From: Salipiger thiooxidans
GTDB lineage: Bacteria; Pseudomonadota; Alphaproteobacteria; Rhodobacterales; Rhodobacteraceae
Length of the DNA: 64,000 nucleotides
Assembly (NCBI RefSeq): GCF_900102075.1
Contig: NZ_FNAV01000001.1
Location: forward strand, 398,457 to 462,456
Direction: 5' to 3'
Below the pieces are notes generated by a model that saw only the letters and a list, made by a program, of their open reading frames with translations, was not told the DNA's origin and ran no database searches. The position numbers and the translations under genes are program-made. Below are positions 39,574 to 48,498 of this stretch, piece by piece; position 1 is the first letter of the stretch; every line of letters begins with the position of its first letter.

Positions 39574-40284
39574 TCAGCGACGGCCGCCCATGGCGCCGCG
39601 CGGAGCCGGACCGTCCTGGATTTCCTGCGACTTGCGTTCGCGGGCGGACGGATCGTGCTCCATGATCTCGCCTTTGAAGATCCAGACCTTGATCCCGATG
39701 ATGCCATAGGGGGTCGTGGCTTCGACATTGGCGTAGTCGATGTCGGCGCGCAGGGTGTGCAGCGGCACACGGCCTTCGCGATACCATTCGGTACGAGCGA
39801 TCTCGGCACCGCCGAGACGGCCCGCGACGTTCACGCGGATGCCCAGTGCGCCCATGCGCATGGCGTTCTGCACCGCGCGCTTCATGGCACGACGGAACGA
39901 AACGCGGCGCTCGAGCTGCTGCGCGATGCTCTCACCCACGAGGCGGGCGTCCAGCTCGGGCTTGCGGACCTCGACGATGTTGAGGTGCAGCTCGCTGTCG
40001 GTCATCTTCGCCAGCTTCTTGCGCAGGACTTCGATGTCCGCGCCTTTCTTGCCGATGATGACGCCCGGACGGGCGCTGTGGATCGTCACGCGGCACTTCT
40101 TGTGCGGACGCTCGATGATCACGCGGGCGACGCCGGCCTGCTTGCACTCTTCGTGGATGAAATCGCGGATCGCGATGTCTTCCAGAAGCAGGTCACCGTA
40201 GTCCTTGGTGTCTGCGTACCAGCGGCTGTCCCAGGTACGGTTGACCTGGAGGCGCATGCCGATCGGATTGGTCTTGTTACCCAT
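39574..40284 (-). CDS. rpsC: 30S ribosomal protein S3
   Basis: The 236-residue protein begins [23 protein letters not shown] and has the KH domain [18 protein letters not shown], then the C-terminal domain with [30 protein letters not shown]. It lines the mRNA entry tunnel. It overlaps rplV by 1 bp. Confidence 0.97.
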   Translation of the reverse strand: MGNKTNPIGMRLQVNRTWDSRWYADTKDYGDLLLEDIAIRDFIHEECKQAGVARVIIERPHKKCRVTIHSARPGVIIGKKGADIEVLRKKLAKMTDSELHLNIVEVRKPELDARLVGESIAQQLERRVSFRRAMKRAVQNAMRMGALGIRVNVAGRLGGAEIARTEWYREGRVPLHTLRADIDYANVEATTPYGIIGIKVWIFKGEIMEHDPSARERKSQEIQDGPAPRGAMGGRR

Positions 40285-40664
40285 TAGGCTTGCTCCTCGA
40301 TCTGGCGCACCTTGATGGTGAGTTCCGAGAACGGCTTGTTGATGCGGCCGAAGCGGCCACGTGCCCGGGGACGGCCACGCTTCATCACAAGGTTCTTGCC
40401 CACGTAGGCTTCGGCGACGACGAGTTCGTCGACGTCAAGGCCGTGGTTGTTCTCGGCGTTCGCAATGGCGGACTGAAGGCATTTCTTCACGTCCACGGCG
40501 ATCCGCTTCTTCGAGAAGGTCAGGTCCGAAAGGGCCTTTTCCACCTTCTTGCCACGGATCAGCGCGGCCACCAGGTTCAGCTTCTGCGGCGAGGTGCGCA
40601 GCATACGGAGCTTCGCCATCGCCTCGTTGTCCGCCACGCGGCGGGGATTCTTATCCTTGCCCAT
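40284..40664 (-). CDS. rplV: 50S ribosomal protein L22
   Basis: The 126-residue protein has the L22 core [21 protein letters not shown] and the tip of the beta-hairpin ([18 protein letters not shown]) that lines the exit tunnel, where macrolide-resistance changes arise. It starts 3 bp after rpsS and overlaps rpsC by 1 bp. Confidence 0.97.
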   Translation of the reverse strand: MGKDKNPRRVADNEAMAKLRMLRTSPQKLNLVAALIRGKKVEKALSDLTFSKKRIAVDVKKCLQSAIANAENNHGLDVDELVVAEAYVGKNLVMKRGRPRARGRFGRINKPFSELTIKVRQIEEQA

Positions 40665-40667
40665 GGC

Positions 40668-40946
40668 TTACTTCCTCTTGGCTTTCTTGTCGGCGGCGTG
40701 ACCGTAGTAGGTACGGGTCGGCGCGTATTCACCGAATTTCTGGCCGATCATGTCTTCCGACACGTTCACCGGCACATGCTTCTGGCCGTTGTACACGCCG
40801 AACGTCAGGCCCACGAACTGGGGCAGGATGGTCGAGCGACGGGACCAGATCTTGATGACTTCGTTCTTACCGCTTTCGCGAACCTTCTCGGCCTTCTTCA
40901 GGACGTAGGCATCGACGAAAGGGCCTTTCCAAACAGAGCGCGACAT
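40668..40946 (-). CDS. rpsS: 30S ribosomal protein S19
   Basis: The 92-residue protein starts [20 protein letters not shown] and has [30 protein letters not shown] and [18 protein letters not shown]. It forms the head of the small subunit with S13. It starts 3 bp after rplB. Confidence 0.97.
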   Translation of the reverse strand: MSRSVWKGPFVDAYVLKKAEKVRESGKNEVIKIWSRRSTILPQFVGLTFGVYNGQKHVPVNVSEDMIGQKFGEYAPTRTYYGHAADKKAKRK

Positions 40947-40949
40947 GGA

Positions 40950-41792
40950 TTAGCGACCCTTCTTCTTGGCGTGGCGCGAGCGGATGATAAGCTTCTGCGA
41001 CGCCTTGTTGGTGTTGCGGGTACGCTTGCCCTTGGTCGGCTTGCCCCACGGCGTCACCGGGTGACGGCCACCGGAGGTCCGGCCTTCACCACCACCGTGC
41101 GGGTGGTCGATCGGGTTCATCACGACACCGCGGACCGACGGACGCTTGCCCATGTGACGGACGCGACCGGCCTTGCCGAGGTTCTGGTTGCTGTTGTCGG
41201 GGTTCGACACGGCACCGACGGTGGCCATGCATTCCTGACGCACCATGCGCAGTTCGCCCGAGGACAGGCGGATCTGGGCGTAGCCGCCATCGCGGCCGAC
41301 GAACTGGGCGTAGGTGCCCGCAGCGCGTGCGATCTGGCCGCCCTTGCCGGGCTTCAGCTCGATGTTGTGGACGATCGTGCCGATCGGCATGCCCGAGAAG
41401 GGCATCGCGTTGCCGGGCTTGATGTCGGCCTTCGCGGACGCGACCACCTTGTCGCCGATGGCGAGACGCTGGGGCGCGAGGATGTAGGCCTGCTCGCCAT
41501 CGTCATACTGGACGAGTGCGATGAATGCGGTCCGGTTCGGGTCGTATTCGATGCGTGCAACGATACCGTTGATGTCAAACTTGTTCCGCTTGAAATCGAC
41601 GATCCGGTAGAGACGCTTTGCGCCACCGCCGCGGCGGCGTGCAGTGATCCGTCCGGTGTTGTTCCGGCCGCCCGACTTGGTCAGACCCTCGGTGAGGGCC
41701 TTGACGGGACGTCCTTTATACAGCTCCGAACGGTCGATCAGCACCAGCCCGCGCTGGCCCGGCGTCGTCGGCTTGTACGACTTGAGTGCCAT
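40950..41792 (-). CDS. rplB: 50S ribosomal protein L2
   Basis: The 280-residue protein begins [22 protein letters not shown] and has the peptidyl-transferase-region signature [34 protein letters not shown] across its C-terminus. It is the first gene of the minus-strand cluster. rpsJ, rplC, rplD and rplW, which precede it in the usual S10 operon, are not in the window. CGGAAGACAGAAGC upstream gives GGAAG as site. Confidence 0.97.
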   Translation of the reverse strand: MALKSYKPTTPGQRGLVLIDRSELYKGRPVKALTEGLTKSGGRNNTGRITARRRGGGAKRLYRIVDFKRNKFDINGIVARIEYDPNRTAFIALVQYDDGEQAYILAPQRLAIGDKVVASAKADIKPGNAMPFSGMPIGTIVHNIELKPGKGGQIARAAGTYAQFVGRDGGYAQIRLSSGELRMVRQECMATVGAVSNPDNSNQNLGKAGRVRHMGKRPSVRGVVMNPIDHPHGGGEGRTSGGRHPVTPWGKPTKGKRTRNTNKASQKLIIRSRHAKKKGR

Positions 41793-42095
41793 GCTTCTGT
41801 CTTCCGTTTGCAGACGGGTGGAGAATCCACCCTATGTTACAGCCCCCTCGGTCTGCTGTCGCGGGGACAGGCTGCCTGCAGGTGGCCGGTAGTATAGGCC
41901 CCCGAAGGTGCCCGGTTAGATGTTCTCGCGAACAAACACGAAGCCCCGGACGAATCCGGGGCCTTGCGGATGCCGCTTGTTAGAGAAAGCGCCTCCCGAG
42001 GTCAAGCGCCTTGGGACAGCCTCGCCGATCTCGCCACGCGTCGCAGGCTTTCGGCAGGCAATGGTGCGCAGGGCTTCGGCAAGAAGGAAGGATCC
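41793..42095 (-). promoter_or_regulatory. rplB leader with tRNA terminator, no gene
   Basis: This 303-bp gap separates tRNA-Thr from rplB. A minus-strand TATACT (41891-41896) is a possible -10 about 100 bp upstream of rplB; no convincing -35 is seen at 16-18 bp. The tRNA terminator lies at 41943-41962. I see no gene here. Confidence 0.4.
41943..41962 (-). terminator. Terminator of tRNA-Thr
   Basis: GCCCCGGA (41943-41950) pairs perfectly with TCCGGGGC (41955-41962) around a 4-nt loop, followed on the minus strand by TTCGTGTTTG, about 130 bp past the tRNA 3' end. Confidence 0.6.
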
Positions 42096-42171
42096 TGGTG
42101 CCCCCACACGGACTCGAACCGCGGACCTACTGATTACAAATCAGTTGCTCTACCAGCTGAGCTATAGGGGC
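42096..42171 (-). tRNA. tRNA-Thr (anticodon UGU)
   Basis: A 76-nt cloverleaf on the minus strand has acceptor GCCCCTA paired with TGGGGGC, D-loop AGCTCAGCTGGTAGAGC, anticodon TGT at 42136-42138 in the loop of CTGAT/ATCAG, and T-loop GGTTCGAGTCC. CCA is encoded. TGT reads ACA threonine codons. A candidate promoter is TTGCAA (42208-42213), 18 bp, TATCCA (42184-42189). Confidence 0.95.
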
Positions 42172-42220
42172 ACCGTGGCGGCATGGATATGCCAGCCCGG
42201 CCCTCGCTTGCAAGCGCAAT

Positions 42221-43879
42221 CTAGCGGTTCGCGCGGGCGAGCAGCCCCACCGCCGCGAGGCCGACCGCAATCACGAGCACCGCAGCAGGGGCCGCGCCGC
42301 CGAGGTACTCGAGCGAGGCCTGCTCGTGCACCCGGGTGGCCAGCGTCTCGTAGTTGAAGGGCCGCAGCAGCAGCGTCGCGGGCAGTTCCTTCACGCAATC
42401 GACGAAGACCAGCAGCAGCGCCGAGGCAATGGAGGCGCGGATCAGCGGGTAGTAGACCTCGACCAGCGTCCGGCCCTGACTGCGGCCGAGCGAGCGGGCG
42501 GCCAGCGCGAGGTTGGGCGAGACCCGCCCCATCGCCGCGTCCGCCGCCCCCTGCGCGATGGCAAAGAAGCGCACGAAATACGACAGGATCAGCGCGAAGG
42601 CCGAGCCGGTGAGCACCAGCCCGATGTCGCGCCCCGTCGCCGACTCGACCGCATCCGCGAGCGCGTGATCGAGCCCGGCCAGCGGAATCAGGATGCCGAC
42701 GCCCAGCACCGCTCCCGGCGCCGCGTAGCCGATGGTCGTCACCGGTAACAGCAGCCGCGGCAGCTGGCGCCCGGAGAGGCGCACGCCGTAGACGAGGAAG
42801 ACCGCGCCCAGCACCGTCAAGATCGCCGCCAGACCGCAAACCACCAAAGTGTGCAGCCCAGCCTCCCAGAGCCGCGGGTCGGCCCAGTTCTCGGCGTTGC
42901 GCAGTGCGTGCTTGAGGATCACCCCGCCCGGCAGCAGGAAGCCCATGGCGAAGGGGATGAGGCAGGCCAGCGTCGCCAGCCATGCCCCGCGCGGGGGCAG
43001 CACCTTGCGGGTGACCGGGCGCGAGCGGGTCGAAAGGTTGAAGAAGCGCATCTTCCGGCGCGAGCTCTTCTCGAGCAGCACCAGCAGGATCACCAGCGCG
43101 AGCACCGTGGTGGCGATCTGCGCGGCGCCGCCTGCGTTGTTGCTCTGCAGCCAGACCGAGAAGATGCCGGTGGTCAGGGTCTGCACCGCGAAATAGTCGA
43201 CCGTGCCGAAGTCGTTCACCGATTCCATCATCACGATCGCCATGCCCGCGGCGATGGCGGGCCGCGCCAGCGGCAGGCCCACCCGCCAGAACCGGCCCAT
43301 CGCCCCGGAGCCCAGCGACTGCGCCACCTCCTCGGACGAACCCGACTGCTCGCGGAAGGCGTTGCGGGCCAGCAGGTAGACATAGGGGTAGAGCGCGGCG
43401 GCGAGCACGATGATGGCGGCGCCCATCGAGCGGATCTCGGGGAACCAGTAGTCGCGCGCGGTCCTCCAGCCGAAGAGCTGCCGCAGGGCGCTCTGCACGG
43501 GCCCCGCGTATTCGAGGAAATCCACCAGCGCGTAGGCGCCCACGTAGGCCGGGATCGCCAGCGGCAACAGCAGCAGCCACTCGAGCCAGCGCCGGCCCGG
43601 GAACTCGTAGCGCGACACCAGCCAGGCCGCGCCCGAGCCCGCCGCCCCGGCAAGCGCGCCGACGCCGAACATCAGCACCAGCGTGTTCGACAGGTACCGC
43701 GGCAGCGTCGTCGAGACGAGGTGCGGCCAGATGTTCTCGGCCGGGAACAGCGCGATCCAGAACACCGCGAGAATCGGCGCCACCACCAGCGCGGCGATCA
43801 GTGCCGCCCCGACCGACCACGGGCTGGGCAGCCGCCATCCGCGACGCGGCTTGACGGAGCTCTGATCTGCAAGGCTCAT
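42221..43879 (-). CDS. Iron(III)-type ABC transporter permease (FbpB/SfuB-like)
   Basis: The 552-residue protein is a duplicated permease of about twelve membrane segments, with two EAA-type loops: VAQSLGSGAMGRFWRVGLPLARPAIAAG (first half) and LAARSLGRSQGRTLVEVYYPLIRASIASA (second half), each broken by the ATPase contact. This is the layout of Fe3+ permeases of the FbpB/SfuB class. No binding protein or ATPase gene is next to it, so it works with distant partners or belongs to an operon now split. ATG 43879 follows GGGAGAG. It ends just upstream of the tRNA-Thr promoter. Confidence 0.85.
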   Translation of the reverse strand: MSLADQSSVKPRRGWRLPSPWSVGAALIAALVVAPILAVFWIALFPAENIWPHLVSTTLPRYLSNTLVLMFGVGALAGAAGSGAAWLVSRYEFPGRRWLEWLLLLPLAIPAYVGAYALVDFLEYAGPVQSALRQLFGWRTARDYWFPEIRSMGAAIIVLAAALYPYVYLLARNAFREQSGSSEEVAQSLGSGAMGRFWRVGLPLARPAIAAGMAIVMMESVNDFGTVDYFAVQTLTTGIFSVWLQSNNAGGAAQIATTVLALVILLVLLEKSSRRKMRFFNLSTRSRPVTRKVLPPRGAWLATLACLIPFAMGFLLPGGVILKHALRNAENWADPRLWEAGLHTLVVCGLAAILTVLGAVFLVYGVRLSGRQLPRLLLPVTTIGYAAPGAVLGVGILIPLAGLDHALADAVESATGRDIGLVLTGSAFALILSYFVRFFAIAQGAADAAMGRVSPNLALAARSLGRSQGRTLVEVYYPLIRASIASALLLVFVDCVKELPATLLLRPFNYETLATRVHEQASLEYLGGAAPAAVLVIAVGLAAVGLLARANR

Positions 43880-43961
43880 GCGCACTCTCCCGGGCAATTG
43901 CGGTTTTCCTCGCCGTGAAAGCCCTTATAGTGCGGCGCCGGGCCATTCAAAAGAGCAGGCA

Positions 43962-44843
43962 ATGCAGATCACTCTTCACCTCGGCGTTCAGTGCACGGAT
44001 GAGGACCGACTGCTCAAGGGGCTGCTCAAGAACGTCGGAGATCTGCGCAAGGACGGCATCTGCATCCCCGGCCCCGGACGCTACCGCACGCTGCTCTCGG
44101 AGACGTTGAACACGCTTGGCGAGGCCACGCCTGCGCCGGAGGCCCGCGAGGTGCTGCTCGACGCGATCCTCGACGAGGATCCCGAGACGGTGCAGCGGCT
44201 GGTGCTCAGCCACGAGAACCTGCTTTCGGTACCGAAGCTGGCACTCTCGGGCGGCAGGCTCTACCGCAAGCTCGAACAGCGGCTGCCGGCGATGGCGCGG
44301 CTGTTTCCGGGCGACGGCATCGAGATCTTCGTGGGACTGCGCAACTTCGCGACCTACCTGCCTGCGGTCTACCGCAGCACGCCGCATGGCAGCTTCGACG
44401 AGTTCCTGTCGGGTGCCGATCCCATGCACCTGCGCTGGTCCGAGATGATCGCGCGGATCCGGACTGCCCTGCCCGACGCCCCGCTCACCGTCTGGTGCAA
44501 CGAGGACACGCCGCTGATCTGGGGCCAGCTCCTGCACGAGATGGCCGGCATCGAGACCGACCGCAGGATCACCGGCGCCTTCGACCTGTTCTCCGAGATC
44601 GTCAGCCCCGAGGGGATGCAGCGCTTTCGCGCCTTCCTCAAGGAGAACCCGACGGTGAACGAGACGCAGAAGCGGCGGGTGATGATGGCCTTCCTCGACA
44701 AGTACGCGCTGGACGAGGCGGTGGAGGAAGAGCTGGACCTGCCCGGATGGGACACGGCCTATGTCGATATGCTGACCGAGCTCTACGACAAGGATGTCTA
44801 TCAGATCGGGCAGATGCCCGGCGTCACGCTGATCGAGCCCTAG
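43962..44843 (+). CDS. Conserved hypothetical protein
   Basis: I cannot assign this 293-residue soluble protein. The N-terminus (MQITLHLGVQCTDEDRLLKGLLKN) resembles the start of some sulfotransferase-like proteins (lHiGtxKTGT...), but the phosphate-binding KTGT is missing. Other visible blocks are IEIFVGLRNFATYLPAVYR, PLTVWCNEDTPLIWGQLLHEM, and a final ELYDKDVYQIGQMPGVTLIEP. ATG 43962 has AGCAGGCA as weak site. It is divergent from the permease and convergent with gapR. Possibly a glycan-handling enzyme; confidence that it is a gene is high, in function low. Confidence 0.7.
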   Translation: MQITLHLGVQCTDEDRLLKGLLKNVGDLRKDGICIPGPGRYRTLLSETLNTLGEATPAPEAREVLLDAILDEDPETVQRLVLSHENLLSVPKLALSGGRLYRKLEQRLPAMARLFPGDGIEIFVGLRNFATYLPAVYRSTPHGSFDEFLSGADPMHLRWSEMIARIRTALPDAPLTVWCNEDTPLIWGQLLHEMAGIETDRRITGAFDLFSEIVSPEGMQRFRAFLKENPTVNETQKRRVMMAFLDKYALDEAVEEELDLPGWDTAYVDMLTELYDKDVYQIGQMPGVTLIEP

Positions 44844-44966
44844 GTGTTCAGTCCCGGCTTTTCGCGGACGGGTCGGCGCCCGTCGGCGCCATGCCTTGCA
44901 GAATCTCCGCCCCGGGCCGGCATCGGGCGCCACGTGCGCAGGACGGTCTTCGCAAGGCGGTGCGAA

Positions 44967-44987
44967 AGGGGCGCACGCGGCGCCCCT
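44967..44987 (-). terminator. Intrinsic terminator after gapR
   Basis: AGGGGCGC (44967-44974) pairs with GCGCCCCT (44980-44987) and is followed on the minus strand by TTTCGC, 9 bp past the gapR stop. Confidence 0.7.
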
Positions 44988-44995
44988 GCGCGCCG

Positions 44996-45256
44996 TCACT
45001 CCATGCCGAGCGCGGCCTTGTACATCTCGAGCACCGCCTCTTCCTCGGCGATGTCGTCCTTGTCGCGCTTGCGCAGGGCGATGACCTTGCGCATGACCTT
45101 GGTGTCGTAACCGCGCCCCTTGGCTTCGGCCATGACCTCCTTCTGCTGGTCGGCGACTTCCTTCTTCTCGATCTCGAGCCGCTCGTAGCGCTCTATAAAG
45201 CTCTTGAGCTCGCCCGCCGCCACGCCGTAGCTGTTGCTCGAACCTTCGTCTTGCAT
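44996..45256 (-). CDS. gapR: GapR-type nucleoid protein (DUF2312)
   Basis: The 86-residue protein matches DUF2312/GapR: AAGELKSFIERYERLEIEKKEV, then EAKGRGYDTKVMRKVIALRKRDKDDIAEEEA. In Caulobacter GapR is a DNA-binding, supercoil-sensing protein that marks AT-rich and overtwisted DNA ahead of forks. The whole protein is charged and helical. GAGACAAG precedes the ATG. It is convergent with the hypothetical gene at 43962. Confidence 0.85.
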   Translation of the reverse strand: MQDEGSSNSYGVAAGELKSFIERYERLEIEKKEVADQQKEVMAEAKGRGYDTKVMRKVIALRKRDKDDIAEEEAVLEMYKAALGME

Positions 45257-45382
45257 CGTTCTTGTCTCCTGCCGGTTTGGCGTCTGAGTATCCCATGCCG
45301 CGCGCGGCCATCAAGGGGTTGCGGGGGCATGGGCGATGGATTACCGGAACCGGGATCTGCGAGGGCGAAGGGGAGAGACCCG

Positions 45383-45598
45383 ATGGAATGGCTCATCTGG
45401 CTTGGAGCGGCGATCTCGGTGGTGGGACTCGGCGGGCTCTTCTGGTGCATCTGGCGCGTGTGGAGCGCCCGCAAGGCCGGGCTCGACGACGAGGCGCTGC
45501 GTGAGGTGGTGCGCAAGGTCGTGCCGCTCAACATGGGCACCATGATGCTTTCGGTCATCGGCCTGATGATGGTGATCGTCGGGATCTCGCTGGGCTGA
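45383..45598 (+). CDS. Small two-helix membrane protein
   Basis: The 71-residue protein has two transmembrane helices (LIWLGAAISVVGLGGLFWCIW and LNMGTMMLSVIGLMMVIVGI) joined by a charged loop (RKAGLDDEALREVVRKVV). I do not know the family. AAGGGGAGAG before ATG 45383 supports the start. It lies between divergent gapR and the convergent FadB-like gene. Confidence 0.6.
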   Translation: MEWLIWLGAAISVVGLGGLFWCIWRVWSARKAGLDDEALREVVRKVVPLNMGTMMLSVIGLMMVIVGISLG

Positions 45599-45617
45599 AC
45601 CGGCCGTTGCGCTGGCC

Positions 45618-47639
45618 TCAGGCCGAGCGCGACACGGGCTCGGCATTCAGGTCATCGAAGCTGCGGCCGTTCTTGACGAGCTCGGCAAAGATCGGCTCGG
45701 GCGCCCAGAAGGCGCGATCGGGATGGTCGAAGCCCTCCATCGCGCGGCGCAGCGCGAGAAGTTTCATCACTCCGGCAAGATGCATTGGCCCGCCCCGCCA
45801 GCGCGGCATCTCGAGCGCATGCAGCGCCACCACGTCGATGTCCGAGGGGCGCAGCGCCATGCCCGAGGCCAGCATCCGCGCGCCCTCGTTCACCATCGCC
45901 CCCAGCACCCGCTTGCGGATGAGATCAGGCGGCATCGCCGCAGCCGACGGCCGCTCGGCGTCGAGCAGGGTCTTCAGCGCCGAGTCTTCGCGGGGCATCG
46001 ACGGATCTGCGGTCCAGTCGTACACGCCCCGGCGCGCGGAACGCCCCCCGCGCCCGGCCCCGAGCAGCAGCGCCGACCAGTTGCGCGCCCCGTCCGCGCG
46101 CGGCTGCGTGGCAAGCTCCCTGAGCCCCATCCGGTCGCGTGCCTCGAAGGGCGGACGGGTCCATCCCCACTCGCGGAAGGCGCGGTCGATGTCGTAGGGG
46201 TTCTGCCCCGCGTCCACCAGCGCATCCGCCGCCCGCTGGCAGGCCGCCACCAGACGCGCGGCAATGGTTTCCCCGCGAGACGTCACGCGCACCGCGATCT
46301 TGCCCAGCGCCCGCACCAGCGCCTGCGCCGCGGCAAGCTCGGAGGCCGAAACGACGGGTCCCGCCACAACCTCGACCAGCCGCGAGGCGGAGCCGGGCTG
46401 CGCGAACCGCAGGCCGAGCGCCTCGACCTCGCCCGCGCAGGCGACCGCGCGCACCGTGCCTTCGGGCACCGGTACGTGGCCCTGCCCCTGCGCCGCGAGC
46501 ACGACCATGTCCGCGTCCGCCGCCATGGACGCACTGTCGCCGACCTTGAGCCCGGCCATGCGATCCTGCGCCTGCTCGTCGGTCAGCGCGCCGCGTTTCA
46601 CCGCTTCGGCGAAGGCGTCGCGCAACTGCGGCACACCGGTCAGGAACGCCTCGGGATCGATCGTACCCCAGCGCAGCTCGAGCCCGGCATTGAGCGCGGT
46701 GAAAACGAGCTGCGCCGCAAGCCCGCCGCCGCCCAGGACGGCAAGGCGGTGCAGCGCGGGACGGGCGGTGCCGCCCGGAAGGCCGAGCCGGCCCGCCATG
46801 CCCTCGGAGACGAAAGCGGCGCGCAGGGCGCGGGACTGGTCGGAGGCAAGGCAGGTCTCCTGCACATCCGCCTCGAAGGCGAGACCGGCCTCGAAGGGCA
46901 GTAGCATCGCCGCCTCGACCGCGGCGACAAGCTCGCGCGGGGCAATCTCGGGCTGGCGCGCGGCGGCGTCGCGACGGCGCGCGACCTCCTTCTGGTAGGC
47001 GGCGGGCTCGGCGAAGCCCTGGCGCATTTCCGAACAGCGGCGCGGCCCTTGCCCGGTCTCGAGCAGCTGGCGCACAAAGCCCTCGGTCGCCGCCCGCAGG
47101 TCGCCCTCGGCCACCGCGTCGAGCAGCCCGCGCGCGGGCGCACGGGAGGCGGCGAACATGCCCCCGCCAAGCAACATGTCGAGAGCGCCCTTCGCCCCGA
47201 TCATCCGCGCCAGCCGCTGGGTACCGCCGGCGGCCGGGATCAGCCCCAGCCGGACCTCGGGAAAGCCGAGCCGGGCGGAGGAAAGCGCGATGCGGTAATG
47301 CGCGGCAAGCGCCAGCTCGAGCCCGCCGCCAAGCGCGGTGCCGTGGATCGCAGCGACCACCGGAACCGGGAAGCCCTCGAGCCGGGCGCAGAGATCGACG
47401 ACGGCAGGCCCCGCGGACGGCCTGCCGGGCTCGGCAAGATCGGCGCCGGCCGAGAAGGTGGCGCCGGCCCCCATCAGCACCACTGCCTTCAGCCCGGGCT
47501 CGGCCTCGGCGCGGTCCAGCGCGGCGCCCAAGCCCTCGCGCACCCTGCGCGACAGGGTGTTCACAGGGGGATTGGCGACGGCAAGCCAGGCGATGCCGTC
47601 TCCGAACCTATAGTCGACCGCGTCCCGCGCCTCTGGCAT
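45618..47639 (-). CDS. FadB/FadJ-like protein with degenerate dehydrogenase domain
   Basis: ATG 47639 gives 673 residues; the frame is open to 47714. Residues 1-180 are a crotonase domain with both catalytic glutamates, Glu108 (GGGLELAL) and Glu128 (FPEVRLG), so enoyl-CoA hydration or isomerisation is plausible. Residues about 298-430 correspond to the 3-hydroxyacyl-CoA dehydrogenase half, but the NAD loop reads GGGGLAAQ, the usual NTSAL segment is not recognisable, and the catalytic His of THFFSPA is Arg411 (LRFAQPG). The last 150 residues keep the family's C-terminal helices (DVVALHALEMPRWRGGPM). The dehydrogenase activity is therefore doubtful. Confidence 0.8.
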   Translation of the reverse strand: MPEARDAVDYRFGDGIAWLAVANPPVNTLSRRVREGLGAALDRAEAEPGLKAVVLMGAGATFSAGADLAEPGRPSAGPAVVDLCARLEGFPVPVVAAIHGTALGGGLELALAAHYRIALSSARLGFPEVRLGLIPAAGGTQRLARMIGAKGALDMLLGGGMFAASRAPARGLLDAVAEGDLRAATEGFVRQLLETGQGPRRCSEMRQGFAEPAAYQKEVARRRDAAARQPEIAPRELVAAVEAAMLLPFEAGLAFEADVQETCLASDQSRALRAAFVSEGMAGRLGLPGGTARPALHRLAVLGGGGLAAQLVFTALNAGLELRWGTIDPEAFLTGVPQLRDAFAEAVKRGALTDEQAQDRMAGLKVGDSASMAADADMVVLAAQGQGHVPVPEGTVRAVACAGEVEALGLRFAQPGSASRLVEVVAGPVVSASELAAAQALVRALGKIAVRVTSRGETIAARLVAACQRAADALVDAGQNPYDIDRAFREWGWTRPPFEARDRMGLRELATQPRADGARNWSALLLGAGRGGRSARRGVYDWTADPSMPREDSALKTLLDAERPSAAAMPPDLIRKRVLGAMVNEGARMLASGMALRPSDIDVVALHALEMPRWRGGPMHLAGVMKLLALRRAMEGFDHPDRAFWAPEPIFAELVKNGRSFDDLNAEPVSRSA

Positions 47640-47768
47640 CTGCCTGCCCCCGCTTGCCGGCCGATCGGCCGTCACCACCGGTTTTCCGCGCTTTTCCGCG
47701 CGATTTTGCGGCATTAGACGGCAAACCGCCGGTCAAGGCAAGCAAGCTCCCGGCGCGGTGCGGGCCGG

Positions 47769-47987
47769 TCAGATCGGCATGTTGTCGAACTGGTCCTCGA
47801 TTTCGCTGTCGCCATCGGGGCGCACCAGCGCCAGCGCGGAAGCGGGAACCTTTCCGCCACGCGCCTCGAGCTCCTCGACATGGCGTTCGAGATCCTCGAG
47901 CAGATCCTTGCAGACAGCCTCGTCCCCGCCGACCACCTTGATCTCGGATTCGAGTTGCTTGATGCGTGTTTTCAGGGCTTCGATCAT
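47769..47987 (-). CDS. Small coiled-coil protein, unknown
   Basis: The 72-residue protein is a coiled coil (IEALKTRIKQLESEIKVVGG, then VCKDLLEDLERHVEELEARGG) with an acidic tail ending EDQFDNMPI. GAGGAGGAAA upstream of ATG 47987 is a strong site. It follows the DksA-like gene after a short hairpin gap and may share its transcript. I do not recognise a family. Confidence 0.6.
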   Translation of the reverse strand: MIEALKTRIKQLESEIKVVGGDEAVCKDLLEDLERHVEELEARGGKVPASALALVRPDGDSEIEDQFDNMPI

Positions 47988-48009
47988 GATAGTTTTCCTC
48001 CTCGTGAGC

Positions 48010-48027
48010 GGGCGGGAGGGCCCGCCC
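48010..48027. terminator. 7-bp hairpin between two minus-strand genes
   Basis: GGGCGGG (48010-48016) pairs with CCCGCCC (48021-48027), overlapping the DksA-like stop. It has no T run; it may lower read-through into the coiled-coil gene. Confidence 0.35.
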
Positions 48028-48353
48028 TAGGGTTTACGCCCCCCGGCACAGGCGGCGCATAGAGGCGCATCAGGCAGGATGTCCAGCCGCGCCTCCGAAA
48101 TGGCCTCCCCGCAGGTCAGGCAGTACCCGTACTCCCCCTCGTCCATGCGCCGCAGCGCCGCCTCGATCCGGCCGATTTCGGCCTGTCCGCTGGTTCCGAG
48201 GCTTTCCAGAACCTCGTCCCCCTCGCGTTCTGTAGCGCTTTCGTCCCAGTCACTGGGCTTGGGCTCGTCGAGCGAATCCTCGATCCCTTCGAGCCTTGTC
48301 TTCAGTTCCTCCAGCCGCTTCAGCAGCATAGCCTTGTGTTTGTCGTGCGACAT
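48027..48353 (-). CDS. TraR/DksA-type zinc-finger protein
   Basis: The 108-residue protein has an N-terminal coiled coil (KHKAMLLKRLEELKTRLEGIEDSL) and a C4 zinc finger YGYCLTCGEAISEARLDILPDAPLCAAC, the DksA/TraR pattern. It lacks the DksA coiled-coil-tip Asp-Asp-Ala pair that I would expect, so a ppGpp-linked role at RNA polymerase is uncertain. ATG 48353 follows AGGTGCAAC. It is divergent from the sulfide operon, whose promoter region it shares. Confidence 0.75.
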   Translation of the reverse strand: MSHDKHKAMLLKRLEELKTRLEGIEDSLDEPKPSDWDESATEREGDEVLESLGTSGQAEIGRIEAALRRMDEGEYGYCLTCGEAISEARLDILPDAPLCAACAGGRKP

Positions 48354-48444
48354 AGTTGCACCTGCGACGCCTTTCTGAATCAAGAATGATACCGGGGAGC
48401 TCTCCCCGCAATGATTCAAGTCAACAGATCAACAGAACGAATCC

Positions 48445-48476
48445 TTGAATACATATTCACGTTTAGCTATATGAAT
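48445..48476 (+). promoter_or_regulatory. Promoter with nested inverted repeats, sulfide operon
   Basis: TTGAAT (48445-48450) and TATATG (48468-48473) are 17 bp apart, 26 bp before the dioxygenase gene. TGAATACATATTCA (48446-48459) has perfect 6-bp arms, and ATTCA/TGAAT (48455-48459, 48472-48476) form a second pair. These overlap the RNA polymerase site, as expected of a repressor operator. BigR/SqrR-family persulfide sensors recognise ATTC/GAAT palindromes, but the spacing here is not the one I recall. Confidence 0.5.
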
Positions 48477-48498
48477 GAGGAAACGGAGGATCACCGCC

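Noticed and set aside
40290..41897. 535-codon plus-strand frame over rplB-rplV
   Set aside because: Antisense to ribosomal-protein genes with complete family signatures.
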